DNA of 64,000 bases from Peromyscus leucopus (GCF_004664715.2 NC_051070.1:68638200-68702199); one strand, 5' to 3'. Shown: positions 23,096 through 33,184, numbered from the stretch's first letter. Numbers and translations are program-made. The notes: a model not told the origin generated them from the letters alone.

Positions 23096-24065
23096 CCCCC
23101 CCCTCCCCCCCCCATACTCCACCATATACTTTCTCACTGTAATGGCACCTGACCTCCCCACGCCACAAGAGACCAGGCGGGTCCATGGTTTCTTCTACTT
23201 GCCCCCAAAATTGAATTTTTAAAGCACAGATTCGACCTAGGGAGGGACGGGTCTCAGCACGGTCTAGCCCGGTTTGTCTCCTGGCATTACCGACAGTGCA
23301 CACTACACTCTTGAAGGTGTCCCCATTTTCCTCTTCACCTCACCGGTGCCACAGACCCCGGCTGCCATAAAAGCCCACCTCCAACTTTCCAACCCAGCTA
23401 CCCCGTCTCAGGCCACCCCAAGACCACTGCTTCTGTCCCAGTTCAGCGTGGAGACACCCCCCACTGTGGACGGCAGTGGGTCCTGGGCACAGACAGCTGG
23501 AGGCCTGGCTGAAACATGCAAATATACTACCAACTGTTCCAATGGAGGGTTTGTTGTCCCCTCAGCCGAGGACTGGTAAGTGCACTGGTCCCACCCCAGC
23601 CCTCCGTGATTAGTGGTACGTAGTTCCTCCTCCCCAGGCACATGACCACCAGCCAGCAGGAGCTCTCTGGAGAGCCAGTCTTGGATGTCTTTTGTTTCTG
23701 GGGTTTTTGTTAGTTTCTCCCCACCCCACCCCCAACCCCCCAGATATTAGCTTAGGACCAAGTCCTGGTAGATACTGAGGTTAAATCTCCCAAGAAAGCA
23801 GGTGCGCACAGTATCCACAGCCCTCCACCCCTGAGTTGGAAAGAGCCCAGCAGGGCTGGGGGGGAACACCTAACATTCCAGGCCTCATCCTTGCTCTGCC
23901 CCAGGAGGCCACTAGGAGGTCGTGACCTGTGGGCAGCCAGTGAAGTGGGAGCCACTGGCTTCCTGCTGCCCCTCCCAGCCCCTCCCCATAGGTAGGGGCG
24001 TTCCCTCCCCTCACTGGTTCTGGACGTGAAGGAGACAAGAACCATGGGTGGAGTGCAAACCTCCC

Positions 24066-24067
<2 letters not shown>
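23096..24067. other. Intergenic sequence downstream of Dhrs2
   Basis: No exon or repeat recognised. C-rich runs at 23096-23113 and 23718-23745. Confidence 0.45.

Positions 24068-24119
<52 letters not shown>
24068..24119. repeat. (CA)n microsatellite
   Basis: About 26 CA units, 350 bp beyond the Dhrs2 poly(A) signal. Confidence 0.97.
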
Positions 24120-24120
<1 letters not shown>

Positions 24121-24464
24121 GTTTTTTACCGGTACTTGCTCCTCAGCCTCTCCTCTCCCAACAGCAGTCTCCTCCAGTCTAACCATACATCACCGGGTCA
24201 CCAGGTTCCACCTTCCAACACTGCTCCATTACAAGCAAAGTCCCCTTCTCCCCACTCCATCTGGAAGCAGGGCTCTCCCTCTGGGTGACCCTCACTGTTC
24301 CTCAGGCAGACAACGTTGCCTCCACTCTCCTTACAGAGAGGGAGAGGGGTCAGCAAATGCCAGCCCTGCTTCTGGTCCCCACCGTGATGGGTCTGCACAG
24401 TAGATGAGAAAGGCCTGTCCCTGCCATGTTTCTCTTGACTCCATCCTCAACAGAAGCATCCAGA

Positions 24465-24814
24465 GGTGAGAACACATCGGATTTTATTTTAGGAAAGATA
24501 AATGTAAGACACGAATTACAGAGAAAGCTTTGGGATCCTTTGGGGCCTTAGCTGCCACTCCTTTCCCTGAAGATTCTTCCAGAATGCCAAGCCCATTACA
24601 TCCCTAAGCCCACAGCCCCATATCAAGAGCCTCGAATGTTGGTGACGTCGATCAAATCTAGAGTGATCCTGTGGAGAATCCTGAAATGAGAACGCTGATG
24701 GGTTTTCTTTTTCCTCCAGCCTAGCATAAGTGAGCCCCGAACTGCTAGCCTAACCCAGCTGCAGACGCTCTCCTTAGATGCCGCTCCCCTCAGGTGACCG
24801 GCCCTCCAAACCCC
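24465..24814 (-). other. Dhrs2: Dhrs2 3' untranslated region
   Basis: Sequence between the TGA and the first convincing poly(A) signal. It is GC-moderate and free of recognised SINEs. The exact cleavage site is not visible; the lower boundary is set about 20 bp past the AATAAA. Confidence 0.55.
24483..24488 (-). terminator. AATAAA poly(A) signal for Dhrs2
   Basis: A canonical AATAAA on the minus strand, about 330 nt after the stop codon, with no earlier AATAAA in the interval. The position is plausible for a short 3' UTR. Confidence 0.55.
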
Positions 24815-24926
24815 TCAGAGCCGAGAGGAACAGCCAGCCACCACGATGTTCTCCCCGGTGATGTAGCTGGCGTCTGCTGAGCACAGGAAGGACACAAGTC
24901 CCGCGCAGTCCTCAGGCTGACCAATC
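24815..24926 (-). CDS. Dhrs2: Dhrs2 coding exon 8 with stop codon
   Basis: The exon is 112 nt, completing Arg245 and encoding residues 246-281, then TGA at 24817-24815. It begins IGQPEDCAG and ends [13 protein letters not shown]. The C-terminal Ser-Arg-Leu matches the peroxisomal PTS1 pattern used by DHRS4. The acceptor is tatccag|G. Confidence 0.93.
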
Positions 24927-26697
24927 CTGGATAGGAAGAATATTTGCACTCTGGTTCTGATGCCCGGGAGTTCACAGGCCACAAATGGTATGGGGTCCCA
25001 TAGGGCTTAGAGGGACTCTGTCATGGGAACCCAGACTTCAGCAAAGGGAAAAGCCAGTCAATAGAGAAATGAAGCAGCCTCAGCTGTGCCTCCCCAGAGA
25101 TGCTCAGACCACCAGAGCCACAAACCCCACTTGCCTCTGTAGCTGGTAGCTCTCCTTTAAGTGGTTCCAGACAGCCTTGTTGCTATATAACTAGACAAGG
25201 AGAGGAGACAGAGTCAATACAACTAAGACAGGGAAATGGGTGGGACCCTAACGTGGCCACCTGGACAAGCAGCCGTGGTTGCCTTTTGCAGCATCAGTGG
25301 ACTGAGATCCAGCCGAGTTCAGAGGACAGTGATGGCTACAGCCATGCTGTCAGGTTGGGGACACCCCGTCCTCACCACTTTGCTGAAGTCAGTCTTAATA
25401 ACTCCTGGAACCAGACAATTCACCCGGATGTTCTTGGGAGCCAACTCCAACGCCAGTGTCCTAGTGAGACCCAGCAGGGCTGTTTTGCTGACGTTGTAGG
25501 CACCCAGCTCCTGGAAGAGAATTACAAGTGTCTGGGATGGAGAGAGACAGAAGAAAGTATGTGCTGGATTTCTCACTCACAGAGGATCATAGCTGAACAA
25601 GCCCAGAGCTCAGACTCACTCTGCCCAGCCTTGTTAAAAAGAACAAAGCTACATGGGTACAAGCTCAGCCCAGGACACAGGAGAAAGACAAGGGTCGTCC
25701 TGGATGTTGTCCCCGGGCGGCTCTGGAAAGTACCCGGCTACACCTTCCTCTACACCAACTGAGCTAACCGAGCACTTACCACAAGTGGAAAATAAGCTGA
25801 GATGGACGAGACCAAGATGACGGCAGCATTCCTAGGAAGAGACAGGTGCCAGGGAAGTGAAGGTCAAGGTTATCATCAATTGAGGTATGATGATAGCCAC
25901 TCCATGCGGTGAAGGTCCCATCGCTACCCCCGCCCCCGCATGAGGAAACCGAGGCCAATGAGTGACAGAGCTGAGACTCCAATCCTATTTCTCATAAACA
26001 GAATGTCCATGTTTATCCCTTATACCAGTGGTTCTCAGCATTCCTAATGTTGCGACCCTTTGATACAGTCCCTCATGCCTTGGTGACCCCCAACCATAAA
26101 ATTATTTTCAATGCTACTTCGTAACTGTGATTTTGCTGCTGTTAGGAATCATAATGTAAATATCTGATATTTCTGATGGTCTTAGGGGACCCCTGTGAAA
26201 GGGTTGTGTGACCCCCCACAGGGGTCATGACCCACAGGTTGAGAACTGCTGCCTTATAAATGTCCTCTTCTTCTACCTCTTCCTCGGAAGAGACAAGCAA
26301 AAAACTGAGCACTAGAAGGAAGAGTAGATAGAGTAGGTTGGTGAAATGACCCCAGACAGAGGGACAAAGGCCTGTCAGTGAGCTCTTGTTAAGAAGCAGC
26401 CAGAGCAGGGGAGAGACTAAGTAAATAGAGGTCATCACACTAGGGAGGTGGCTCAGTCAGTAAAATGTTGGTAGTGAAAGCCTGAGGACCTGAGGTGGAT
26501 CCCGGCACCCCTGTGAAGGGCCAAGCATGGCAGCATATGCCTGCGATCCCAGTGTGCAAAAGCGGAGACGGGAATCTCTGGAGCTCACTGGCCAGTCAAG
26601 CCAAATCAGTGAGCTCCAGGTTCAGTCAGAGACCTTGTCTTAAAAAAAAAAAATAAAGGTGGGCAGAGATAGAGGAAGACATTGGCTTTTTACCTCT

Positions 26698-26757
<60 letters not shown>

Positions 26758-29700
26758 TGGTCAGGGGGTTAGAGAGAGATGGCTCAGTGGTTAAGAGCAC
26801 TAGCTGCACTTCCTAAGGTCTGGGATGGAATTCCCAGCACCCACATGGCAGCTCACAGTCATCTGTAATTGCAGTTCCAAGAGATTGGCTGCCCTCTTCT
26901 GGCCTCCGTGGGCACTACACACATATGGTGCACAGGTGTTCATTCAGGCAAAACACTCAATACATATAAAATAATTTTAAATTTTTTAAAAAAGGAAGAA
27001 ATGACGGTTGGGAACTTTTTCTTCTCCCAAAGACAACCTTCCGCCAGTATGTAACATGTCAGTGAGGAACACAGTAAGACTTAGGTCCGGACACAGATGC
27101 AAGCACTGAAGACAGAAAACAGGGCATAGGAAACAGCCTGGGATAGGCTTTTGTCTTTGGAGTGAAATAGGAAATCCATGTCATAGGTGTTAGTAACTAC
27201 AGAGGGACTATTTAGCTGGAAGACCAGAGTCTAGGCAAGGCTGATCAGATCACACAGTTAAGGAGATAAAAAAACACAGCCTCTTCCCATGCCTGGCAAG
27301 GTCAAGGCCAAGGAGTGTATACCCGTGCTCCTGGAACACTACCCTCATGCAAAAATTCTGGAATTAGAAAGAATAGCCACACAGAGGGTAGGTAAGACAG
27401 GAAGGTGTAGAATGTGGAGACCCCAGAGAGACCTCTTCTGCCCCTCACCCCCTCCTGGAAGTGCCCAAGCCTTCTCCTGACTCTGCTCCTGCTCCTCAGT
27501 CTCCCCCGCTCCCAACAGTTCTCATCCCCACCCTACATCCTTACCCTCTCTTCTCCATGTGGGGCAGCAGCTGACTCAGCAGCAGGGCTGGGGCCTTCAC
27601 ATTCACATTTAGGATCTGAAATCACAGCAAGTGAGGGGCAGGGTTGGAGGAAGCCATGGTCAGCCCTGGCCACGTGACACTTGGAGTCTTATAATTTGTT
27701 CAGACTTCGAGAAACCAGTTCCATTTCTGAGTGGGTCAACTTGCCCATGGCTTATAGGCAGTCAGGCTAAGAGCTAGGCCTGTGAGCACAGCCTCAAAAA
27801 TATTTAGAATAGTCTGAAGAAAGGAGATGGCTTTTTAAGAGATTGGGCTGAGCCAGGCATGGTGGTGCCTGATTGTAATCGCCAGCACTTGGGGGGAAAA
27901 GCTGAGATTCGGGAGTTCAAGGCCAGCCTCAGATAAACAGTGAGTCTGAAGTCAGTCTGGGCTGCAGGAGATCCTTTCACAAAAGGAGACAGAAAAGCAG
28001 GAAGAAGGGGAGCAGCAGGAGGGATGGGGGGGAGAAGGCAGCACCAACAGAAACTGGAAACTAGACGGCTCTGGCTATTCAGAAAGAAGCTTTGAGAACA
28101 GGTCACCAGAAAGGGGTTAAAGGCGTGTGCCACCACTGCCCGGCTGTGTCTGGTAAATCTTTCATTGGTTAAATGCTTAAGTGATAGACTCAGAGTCGCC
28201 AAAATGAGTCCCTGTCACATTAAGGAAAAGATCTACAGACTTCCTCTTGGAGGACTTTGACCAAGAGCTAGCCCAGATGTGGATTCTCCACTTCTGTCCG
28301 TGTCTCCTGTCACCGTGGAGCACATGGTTCCTGGCCTGTCTGTAATCTCTCTGTGGAATGTGTCTGAGTCTGTGTCCCTGTGGCTGCCCAATGTCGGCCT
28401 TGTGAATCTGTCCCTAACAGAGGGCTGTGTTCTCTCTTTTAGTGAACAGCCCAGAAAGCATCGCATTCGGAAGTTGTGAGGGACACTTAGAAATCTTCAG
28501 CGAAGTTTCACAAGGGATTAAGTCACAAACTGACCCAGATAACAAACCGACAGAGGCTATCAAGCAATACCCATGTGCTGCTTCTAGCGTTTACGGCAGA
28601 CAGCTGTTTCATAAGGTTGCTTTAGACCTGTTTTATCTTCAGCAAGTGATTATCATAGCACACTTACAAACACACATACAATGTGCTCTGGGTCAAGGGC
28701 ATGGAAGAGTATATACATTATAGTTATGCACTAACTTGGGTTGTAAAAGTCAACTACATAGGAAATCCTAGGCAAGTGATGTTGGTGTTATATTTCTCTT
28801 TTATTTTCTTTCTTTCTTTTTTTTTGTTTTTGTTTGTTTGTTTGTTTTTCAAGATAGGGTTTCTCTATGTAGTTTTGGTGCCTGTCCTGGATCTCGCTCT
28901 GTAGACCAGGCTGGCCTCTAATTCACAGAGATCTGCCTGGCTCTGTCTCCCAAGTGCTGGGATTAAAGGCGTGCGCCCCCACCGCCTGGCGTCTTGCTCT
29001 CTTAAAGGCAGGTTAAACAAACAGTTTGAGCACAGTAGGCTAGCAACCTTGAGTCTTAAAGGACCACAAGGTGTATTATTAACACTGGCTGTGAGGACCA
29101 GCAAAAGTTCCAGTCACTTAGAGTGTAAGAGAGATTTTCATTCTGGTCATATTACCATCAATTCCAAACTCATTTTATGACAATACCTCCAAGATGTTGG
29201 CAGATATGATCCATGGACAATCACTCCATCAAAAACGCCTGTCCAGTGAGCAGGAAACTTATTGACTATCTGGTCCTTGAATAACAGGGGCACATCAGAG
29301 AGGGTCAGGTCAGTGGTCGGCATGTGCTAGCCACTTCAAGAGGGATGCTTTCTAACAGTCTGAGAAAAAAGTCATGGTCTCATGAATTGAGACACCAAAA
29401 GGAGGGACTCAGAAGGAACAGGAGACTGTTTGCAATGAAATGCCATGTGTAGTCACAAATGGCCTCTCAGAGACATTGGAAATGAAGCTACCTAGCCTGG
29501 GAAGCCCCTCAGTGGCAGCTGCCGGCAGTTCAAATTTCAGGTCATCTCTGAGGATGGAGTGAAGGGCACTCAGTCAGGGGCAGCGACAAGGGAAGGGACT
29601 GAAGATGGTATCATCAAAACCCAGCACACCAAGGTCACCTGGCAGGAAGAGCCTTGACTCAGTGTGTGGAACACAGCAGGGAACGGGGATAACACAATTC

Positions 29701-32129
29701 AATCCACGGCCATCTGGTCTACCAGGGAGAACTGTGAACAGACCTTAGGACCCAATAGAATAGGAAGTGGGAGACTAACAGACCCCAAGATGACTTAGAG
29801 TCTTTTTGTTGTTGTTGTTGTTGTTTATTTTTGTTTTTCGAGACAGGGTTTCTCTGTGTAATTTTGGTGCCTGTCCTGGATCTCGCTCTGTAGACCAGGC
29901 TGGCCTCTAATTCACAGAGATCTACCTGCCTCTACCTCCCAAGTGCTGGGATTAAAGGCATGTGCCACTGCTGCCCAGCATCTTAGAGTCGTTTTTTTAC
30001 AGAGTCTCTCCCAGACCCTTAAGGGTAAGGAGTGAATTCATGGGGGGCCAGAATGTCTGGGTCCATAGACCCCGTCCTGACTAATCAAGTCCCCAGAGGA
30101 ACACTATGAGCCATGTACAGCCCAACAAGACTCTTCCTGATAGAGCCATGTGCCCAGGCCTGGAACAGTATCTAGCACATAGTAAGTGGTAGTTGATCTT
30201 GGCTGTCACCTTGATTGATTGATTGATTGATTGATACTTAGATTAGTAAAGCATACTCCTGGATATGTCTGTGAGGGTGTTCTAGAGACATTCTTGAGAG
30301 ATCTGCTGTGAATTTGGGCAGCGCCACCCAATATAATATGATTTCAATAAGAATGACCCCTATATTTTGAATGCTTAGTCATCAGGGAGTGGCACTACTT
30401 GAAAAGGATTAGGAGGTGTGGCCACAGGTGTGTTGGAGTAGGTGTGGCCTTACTAGAGGAAGTGTATCACTAGGGGTGGGCTTTGGGGTTTCAAAAGCTC
30501 AAGCCAGGCCCAGTGTCTGTCTGTCTGTCTGTCTCTCTCCCTACAGCCTTCATGAGAATCCAGATGTAGAACTCTCAGCTACTTCTCCAACACCATATCT
30601 GCCTGCCTGCTGCCATGCTCCCTGCCATGATGAAAATAGACTAAACCTCTGAAGCATTAATCAAGCACCAATCAAATGCTCTCTTTCATAAGAGTTGCCA
30701 TGGTCATGGTGTCTCTTCACAGCCATGGGGCCTTGACTAAGACAGAGGGGAAGAAGGAAACCCGCCACTGTGGGCATCTGCTCCCTTCTCTGCTTCTTGA
30801 CCACCATAAGGTGAGAACTGCCTCTCCTCCAAGCCCTCCTGGCATGATACTCTGCCTCATCACAGCCCCTAAGTAAATAAAGCCACACATGGTCTGAAAC
30901 TCTGTGCTAAGAACCAAATCTTCCTCCCTGTGTTTTATCAGATAATTAGTCATGATGACAACCAACCAGCATAACAGTCACTGAGAAAGTAAGTATATAA
31001 GTGATGGGAAGAAAAAGCAGGAAGAGTGTGGGGGCTGGATTTTAAAATAAACCACAATGCAGCATAAGTCAGCCCCACCATCCAGGGCCCCCACCTTTAC
31101 AATACCTTCTGGAAGGAGCCCAGTACAGAGCTGGTATCAGACCCCCAGCTTTCTTGGTTGACATCTCACCTTGTCCCACACCTGTTCACTGGCCCCCAGA
31201 GTGCTCCCCACCAGAGGGTTGACTCCAGCGTTGCACACCAGGAAATCCACACCTCCAGAGTGCTCCAGAGCCTATGGGAGAGAGTTGTGGGAGAGGGTGG
31301 AGATGGCCCAAGAAGGACTCATCTTTCCAGAGCAGCCTAGGAGTGCAGGGCTTTGAGGCCCAGCTTGCTGCTGTGATGCTACATTAACCAGGAATGGTCA
31401 CAGAGACCCTGTGAAAACCAGTCTTGTAAAGGGAAGCATCCTGACTGGACCCATGGGTCCTGAGGTCTAACACATTCCCCAGGAATCATCTGGGGCATCC
31501 CCCATGCCTTTATACATTTCTTCAACTGTGGAGCTGTCACTCTGCAGAAGGCCTGGGACCCCATTCCCATCCTGCCTTTCTCAGGGCTGAGCAGTGAGGC
31601 AGAGGTTCTGGGCTTCCCTCTCCTTGTCCTTCACTCCTTGACCTCTCACCTTGGCCACTAGCCGCTCCCGATCCTCAGCCTTCCCCACATGGCACACAGT
31701 GCCCGTCACACTCAGCCCTTCCTCCTGCAGCGTGGCCACCGCTCGGTCCACATTCTGCTGTTTCCGGCTGCTGATGACCACGTGGGCTCCATCCTTGGCC
31801 AGCCGTCGGGCGATGGCAAAGCCAATCCTGCGGGCAGGCAGAGTGCAAGTCAGCCTCACCCCTCTCCGACTCCCTCCCGGAAATCCACAAAGATGTGGAT
31901 ACCCTGCTCTGCAACGCTGAGTCTTTCCACAGAGGCCAAGGTCCCTCAGTGTAAGAGGTTAAGACCCCCCAGGAGATCAGAACACTCACCCGACAGTGGA
32001 CCCTGTGAGCACAGCCACCCGCTCAGCCAGGACTCCGCTCCGGGCTGCTCCACTGCTCTGCATTCTCGCAGAGAACCCACTGCTTGAGTGGGACAGGGAC
32101 CGGTGGGCCCAGGCTACCGCTCGGAGCAT
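24815..32129 (-). CDS. Dhrs2: Dhrs2-type short-chain dehydrogenase/reductase, complete gene, 8 coding exons
   Basis: Joining exons 32129-31990, 31827-31650, 31271-31170, 27615-27545, 25831-25780, 25510-25376, 25190-25135 and 24926-24815 gives 846 nt, or 281 residues plus TGA, with no internal stop. Human DHRS2 is about 280 residues. Seen in the sequence: TGSTVGIG at residues 42-49 (Rossmann dinucleotide site), ISSRKQ (typical of NADPH users), NAG at 120-122, Asn145, Ser173, Tyr186 and Lys190 (catalytic tetrad, YNVSK), and PG at 216-217. Residues 1-22 contain Arg and Ser but no acidic residue, resembling the mitochondrial presequence known for DHRS2; the end is Ser-Arg-Leu. The family reduces carbonyl and dicarbonyl compounds with NADPH. 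DHRS2 is preferred over Dhrs4 because of the N-terminus, the [10 protein letters not shown] segment and the [12 protein letters not shown] segment. The start codon is the one that aligns with the DHRS2 N-terminus. Introns contain SINEs and a MITE but no sign of decay. Substrate and organelle are inferred. Confidence 0.93.
25135..25190 (-). CDS. Dhrs2: Dhrs2 coding exon 7 (GC donor)
   Basis: The exon is 56 nt, encoding residues 227-244 ([18 protein letters not shown]) and two bases of Arg245. The acceptor tgtctag|TTA follows a clear pyrimidine tract. The donor is CAGAG|gcaagt, a GC-AG type boundary with an otherwise consensus donor. The exon lines up without gaps with the variable substrate-loop segment of DHRS2, and the frame continues correctly into exon 8. 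Confidence 0.88.
25376..25510 (-). CDS. Dhrs2: Dhrs2 coding exon 6
   Basis: The exon is 135 nt and in phase, encoding residues 182-226. It carries the active-site YNVSK (Tyr186, Lys190), the family block [20 protein letters not shown] and the VPG-x-IKT segment. The acceptor is ttccag|GAG and the donor GTG|gtgagg. The TDFSKV ending is one of the features favouring Dhrs2 over Dhrs4. Confidence 0.95.
25780..25831 (-). CDS. Dhrs2: Dhrs2 coding exon 5
   Basis: The exon is 52 nt, completing Gly164 and encoding residues 165-181 ([17 protein letters not shown]). The second Ser of VSS is Ser173, thirteen residues before the catalytic Tyr, as in DHRS4. The acceptor is tcctag|G and the donor GTG|gtaagt. 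Confidence 0.92.
26026..26251. mobile_element. hAT-type nonautonomous DNA transposon (URR1-like MITE) in Dhrs2 intron 4
   Basis: The element begins CAGTGGTTCTCA and ends TGAGAACTGCTG (near-inverted termini). It is flanked by the 8-bp duplication CCTTATAC (26018-26025) and CCTTATAA (26252-26259), matching at 7 of 8 positions. The size, the termini and the internal 'gtgacccccaaccataaaatt' type sequence match the rodent URR1 family as I remember it. It has no coding capacity. Confidence 0.85.
26430..26650 (+). repeat. Composite SINE (B4-like)
   Basis: It opens with a B2/ID-like 'ggtggctcagtcagtaaaatg' segment and ends with a B1-like segment and an A-rich tail (26641-26653). This order is that of rodent B4/RSINE elements. 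It lies in Dhrs2 intron 4, antisense to the gene. Confidence 0.6.
26699..26755. repeat. (CA)n microsatellite
   Basis: About 28 perfect CA units in Dhrs2 intron 4, between two SINEs. Confidence 0.97.
26765..26990 (+). repeat. B2 SINE
   Basis: Contains 'agagatggctcagtggtt', 'aagagcac', 'ccctcttctggcctc' and an A-rich 3' end, the order of a B2 element. It lies in Dhrs2 intron 4, antisense to the gene. Confidence 0.88.
27545..27615 (-). CDS. Dhrs2: Dhrs2 coding exon 4
   Basis: The exon is 71 nt, encoding residues 141-163 plus two bases of Gly164 ([12 protein letters not shown] to PHMEKR). It carries Asn145, the catalytic Asn of classical SDRs. The acceptor is tttcag|ATC and the donor AGAGG|gtaagg. 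It is too short to stand out as an open frame and was found by homology and phase. Confidence 0.92.
28840..28990 (-). repeat. B1 SINE
   Basis: The plus strand shows the reversed B1 order, from 'tttctctatgtag' to 'ggctggcctctaattcacag' to 'gctgggattaaaggcg'. It lies in Dhrs2 intron 3, in the gene's sense. Confidence 0.9.
29835..29990 (-). repeat. B1 SINE
   Basis: Reverse-oriented B1 with 'gagacagggtttctctgtgt' at the A-tail end and 'gctgggattaaaggcatgtg' at the head. A (GTT)n tract adjoins it at 29809-29827. It is close in sequence to the B1 at 28840. Confidence 0.92.
30340..30960 (+). repeat. Dispersed rodent repeat, family not assigned
   Basis: Shares long stretches with the reverse complement of 1145-1510: 'agttgccatggtcatggtgt', 'gcctgcctgctgccatgctc', and 'ggaggtgtggcc' motifs. 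The family name is not certain. It includes a (TCTG)n run at 30517-30534. Confidence 0.65.
31170..31271 (-). CDS. Dhrs2: Dhrs2 coding exon 3
   Basis: The exon is 102 nt and in phase, encoding residues 107-140 ([10 protein letters not shown] to QVWDK). It includes the C-NAG-VNP segment, the structural NAG motif of classical SDRs. The acceptor is ccatag|GCT and the donor AAG|gtgaga. The 3.55-kb intron that follows is the largest and most repeat-rich of the gene. Confidence 0.93.
31650..31827 (-). CDS. Dhrs2: Dhrs2 coding exon 2
   Basis: The exon is 178 nt. It completes Gly47 and encodes residues 48-106, from GIG of the cofactor motif through [10 protein letters not shown] and [15 protein letters not shown]. 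The acceptor is cccgcag|G and the donor AAG|gtgaga. The Ser-Arg-Lys after the second beta strand fits NADPH preference in classical SDRs. Confidence 0.95.
31990..32129 (-). CDS. Dhrs2: Dhrs2 coding exon 1
   Basis: This exon encodes residues 1-46 and the first two bases of Gly47. It covers the presequence-like N-terminus, an internal Met at residue 23, the first beta strand and the start of the TGxxxGxG motif. The donor reads GTCGG|gtgagt. The internal Met23 could serve as a second start lacking the presequence. Confidence 0.93.
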
Positions 32130-32164
32130 GGTAAACAGGCTTGATCCTGCTGGATCCTGCTGCC
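32130..32164 (-). other. Dhrs2: Possible 5' UTR part of Dhrs2 exon 1 with upstream splice acceptor
   Basis: On the minus strand a pyrimidine-rich stretch ends ttcctccag|GG at 32165/32164, 35 nt before the ATG. This would fit a noncoding first exon further upstream, as I recall for human DHRS2. No first exon or promoter could be assigned with confidence in 32300-33180. Confidence 0.35.
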
Positions 32165-32240
32165 CTGGAGGAAAGGGTCCATTGCTCCTTAGTGTGGCAT
32201 TCGTGAGCATGAGATAGTCTCCTACCTCCCCCATCACCCC

Positions 32241-32241
<1 letters not shown>

Positions 32242-32289
<48 letters not shown>
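32242..32289. repeat. (CA)24 microsatellite upstream of Dhrs2 exon 1
   Basis: Uninterrupted CA repeat, 113 bp upstream of the Dhrs2 ATG and about 78 bp from the possible 5' UTR acceptor. In the transcript sense it reads (TG)n. Confidence 0.97.
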
Positions 32290-32291
<2 letters not shown>

Positions 32292-32394
32292 CTGGCAGCA
32301 GAGGGTGCAGGAGACCCAGCTAGACAGAGTTCATTTCAACTGAGTCTCAGGTCAGGAAACAGCTGTGGAAATCCCATAGTTATAAAACTGACTC

Positions 32395-32475
32395 GTAAAA
32401 GCTGGATCTCAGTGATAGAGTATTTGCCTGGAACATATAAGCCCCGAGCTTCGTCCCTAACACTCAAGAAAGGAA
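32395..32475 (+). repeat. ID-like SINE, diverged
   Basis: 'agctggatctcagtgataga' and 'gtatttgcctggaacatata' keep the tRNA-like A-box and B-box layout of ID elements; a purine-rich tail follows. Confidence 0.5.
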
Positions 32476-32479
32476 AGGG

Positions 32480-33180
32480 GAAGGGGTGGAAGGGGGGAAG
32501 GAAAAAAGATATTAACTCATAAGAATGAAGTGAGGTTCCATATAAGACAGTAAATTAGAAGCCCTATTGGTTCCGCTGAACGAAAGAAAAACAGTCAGGA
32601 TAATACACAATAATCTGTATTCCTCAAAGAGATAATAACTGAACAATAACGTAATAACTAAGCTTAATAAGCCAGGTGAGAACCCCCACCAAGCAGGCAG
32701 GAGGGCCCACGAGCACGCGCCCATCTGCAACACATGGCTAGGGGCTCAGGGCCAAGGTCAGCAGGGGCCCCAGCGAAGCATGCCCTCCCTCACACCAGTG
32801 ATGCCCCGGAACAACCAGCTGGAGAGGGAGTGAACCAAGGGCTGCCTGAACCACAGCGGAGACAGAGGGCCACACAGACTGTGGATGGAGCCAGAGGCTG
32901 AAGCTTGACACACATAAGTCTGAAGCAGAAATTTCTGTGAGCAGACAGGTAAGCTGGGGGGGTGGGAGGTAGGGGATGCAGGGGGGCACTGAAGGTTACA
33001 TATCACACAGGTAGAGAGAAATGCAGGATTAGAGCCTTCTGCGCAGCCAGAGGCTGAAGTGTGCCAGGTGCAGCCCAAAACACAGATGCTCTGCATGCTG
33101 GCCTCCAGCTGACTCAGTTGGAACCTTCAGGAAACGACTTCCTCTACGCAGACAGAGAGATACTAAAAGAAAATCCCATC
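32480..33180. other. Sequence upstream of Dhrs2, no exon assigned
   Basis: The Dhrs2 promoter and any noncoding first exon should lie near here or further right, but no TATA, CpG island or certain splice site was seen. Confidence 0.4.
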
Positions 33181-33184
33181 CCCC

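Larger units (their letters stand above)
27545..31169. other. Dhrs2 intron 3 and its repeats (exon 4 at left edge)
   Basis: Intron 3 (27616-31169) holds a diverged B1 on plus (27850-27975), two B1 on minus (28840-28990 and 29835-29990), a short (GATT)5 at 30215-30233 and a dispersed repeat (30340-30960). The parts at 28000-28830 and 29000-29820 show no feature I can name. Confidence 0.6.

Noticed and set aside
25100..25762. 220-codon plus-strand open frame
   Set aside because: It is antisense to Dhrs2 exons 6 and 7 and their introns; splice sites, family match and frame continuity all support the minus-strand gene.
24815..32129. Assignment as Dhrs4 instead of Dhrs2
   Set aside because: The N-terminus, the [10 protein letters not shown] and [12 protein letters not shown] segments, and the AVW-N-LKE loop fit DHRS2 better; only the C-terminal SRL is Dhrs4-like.
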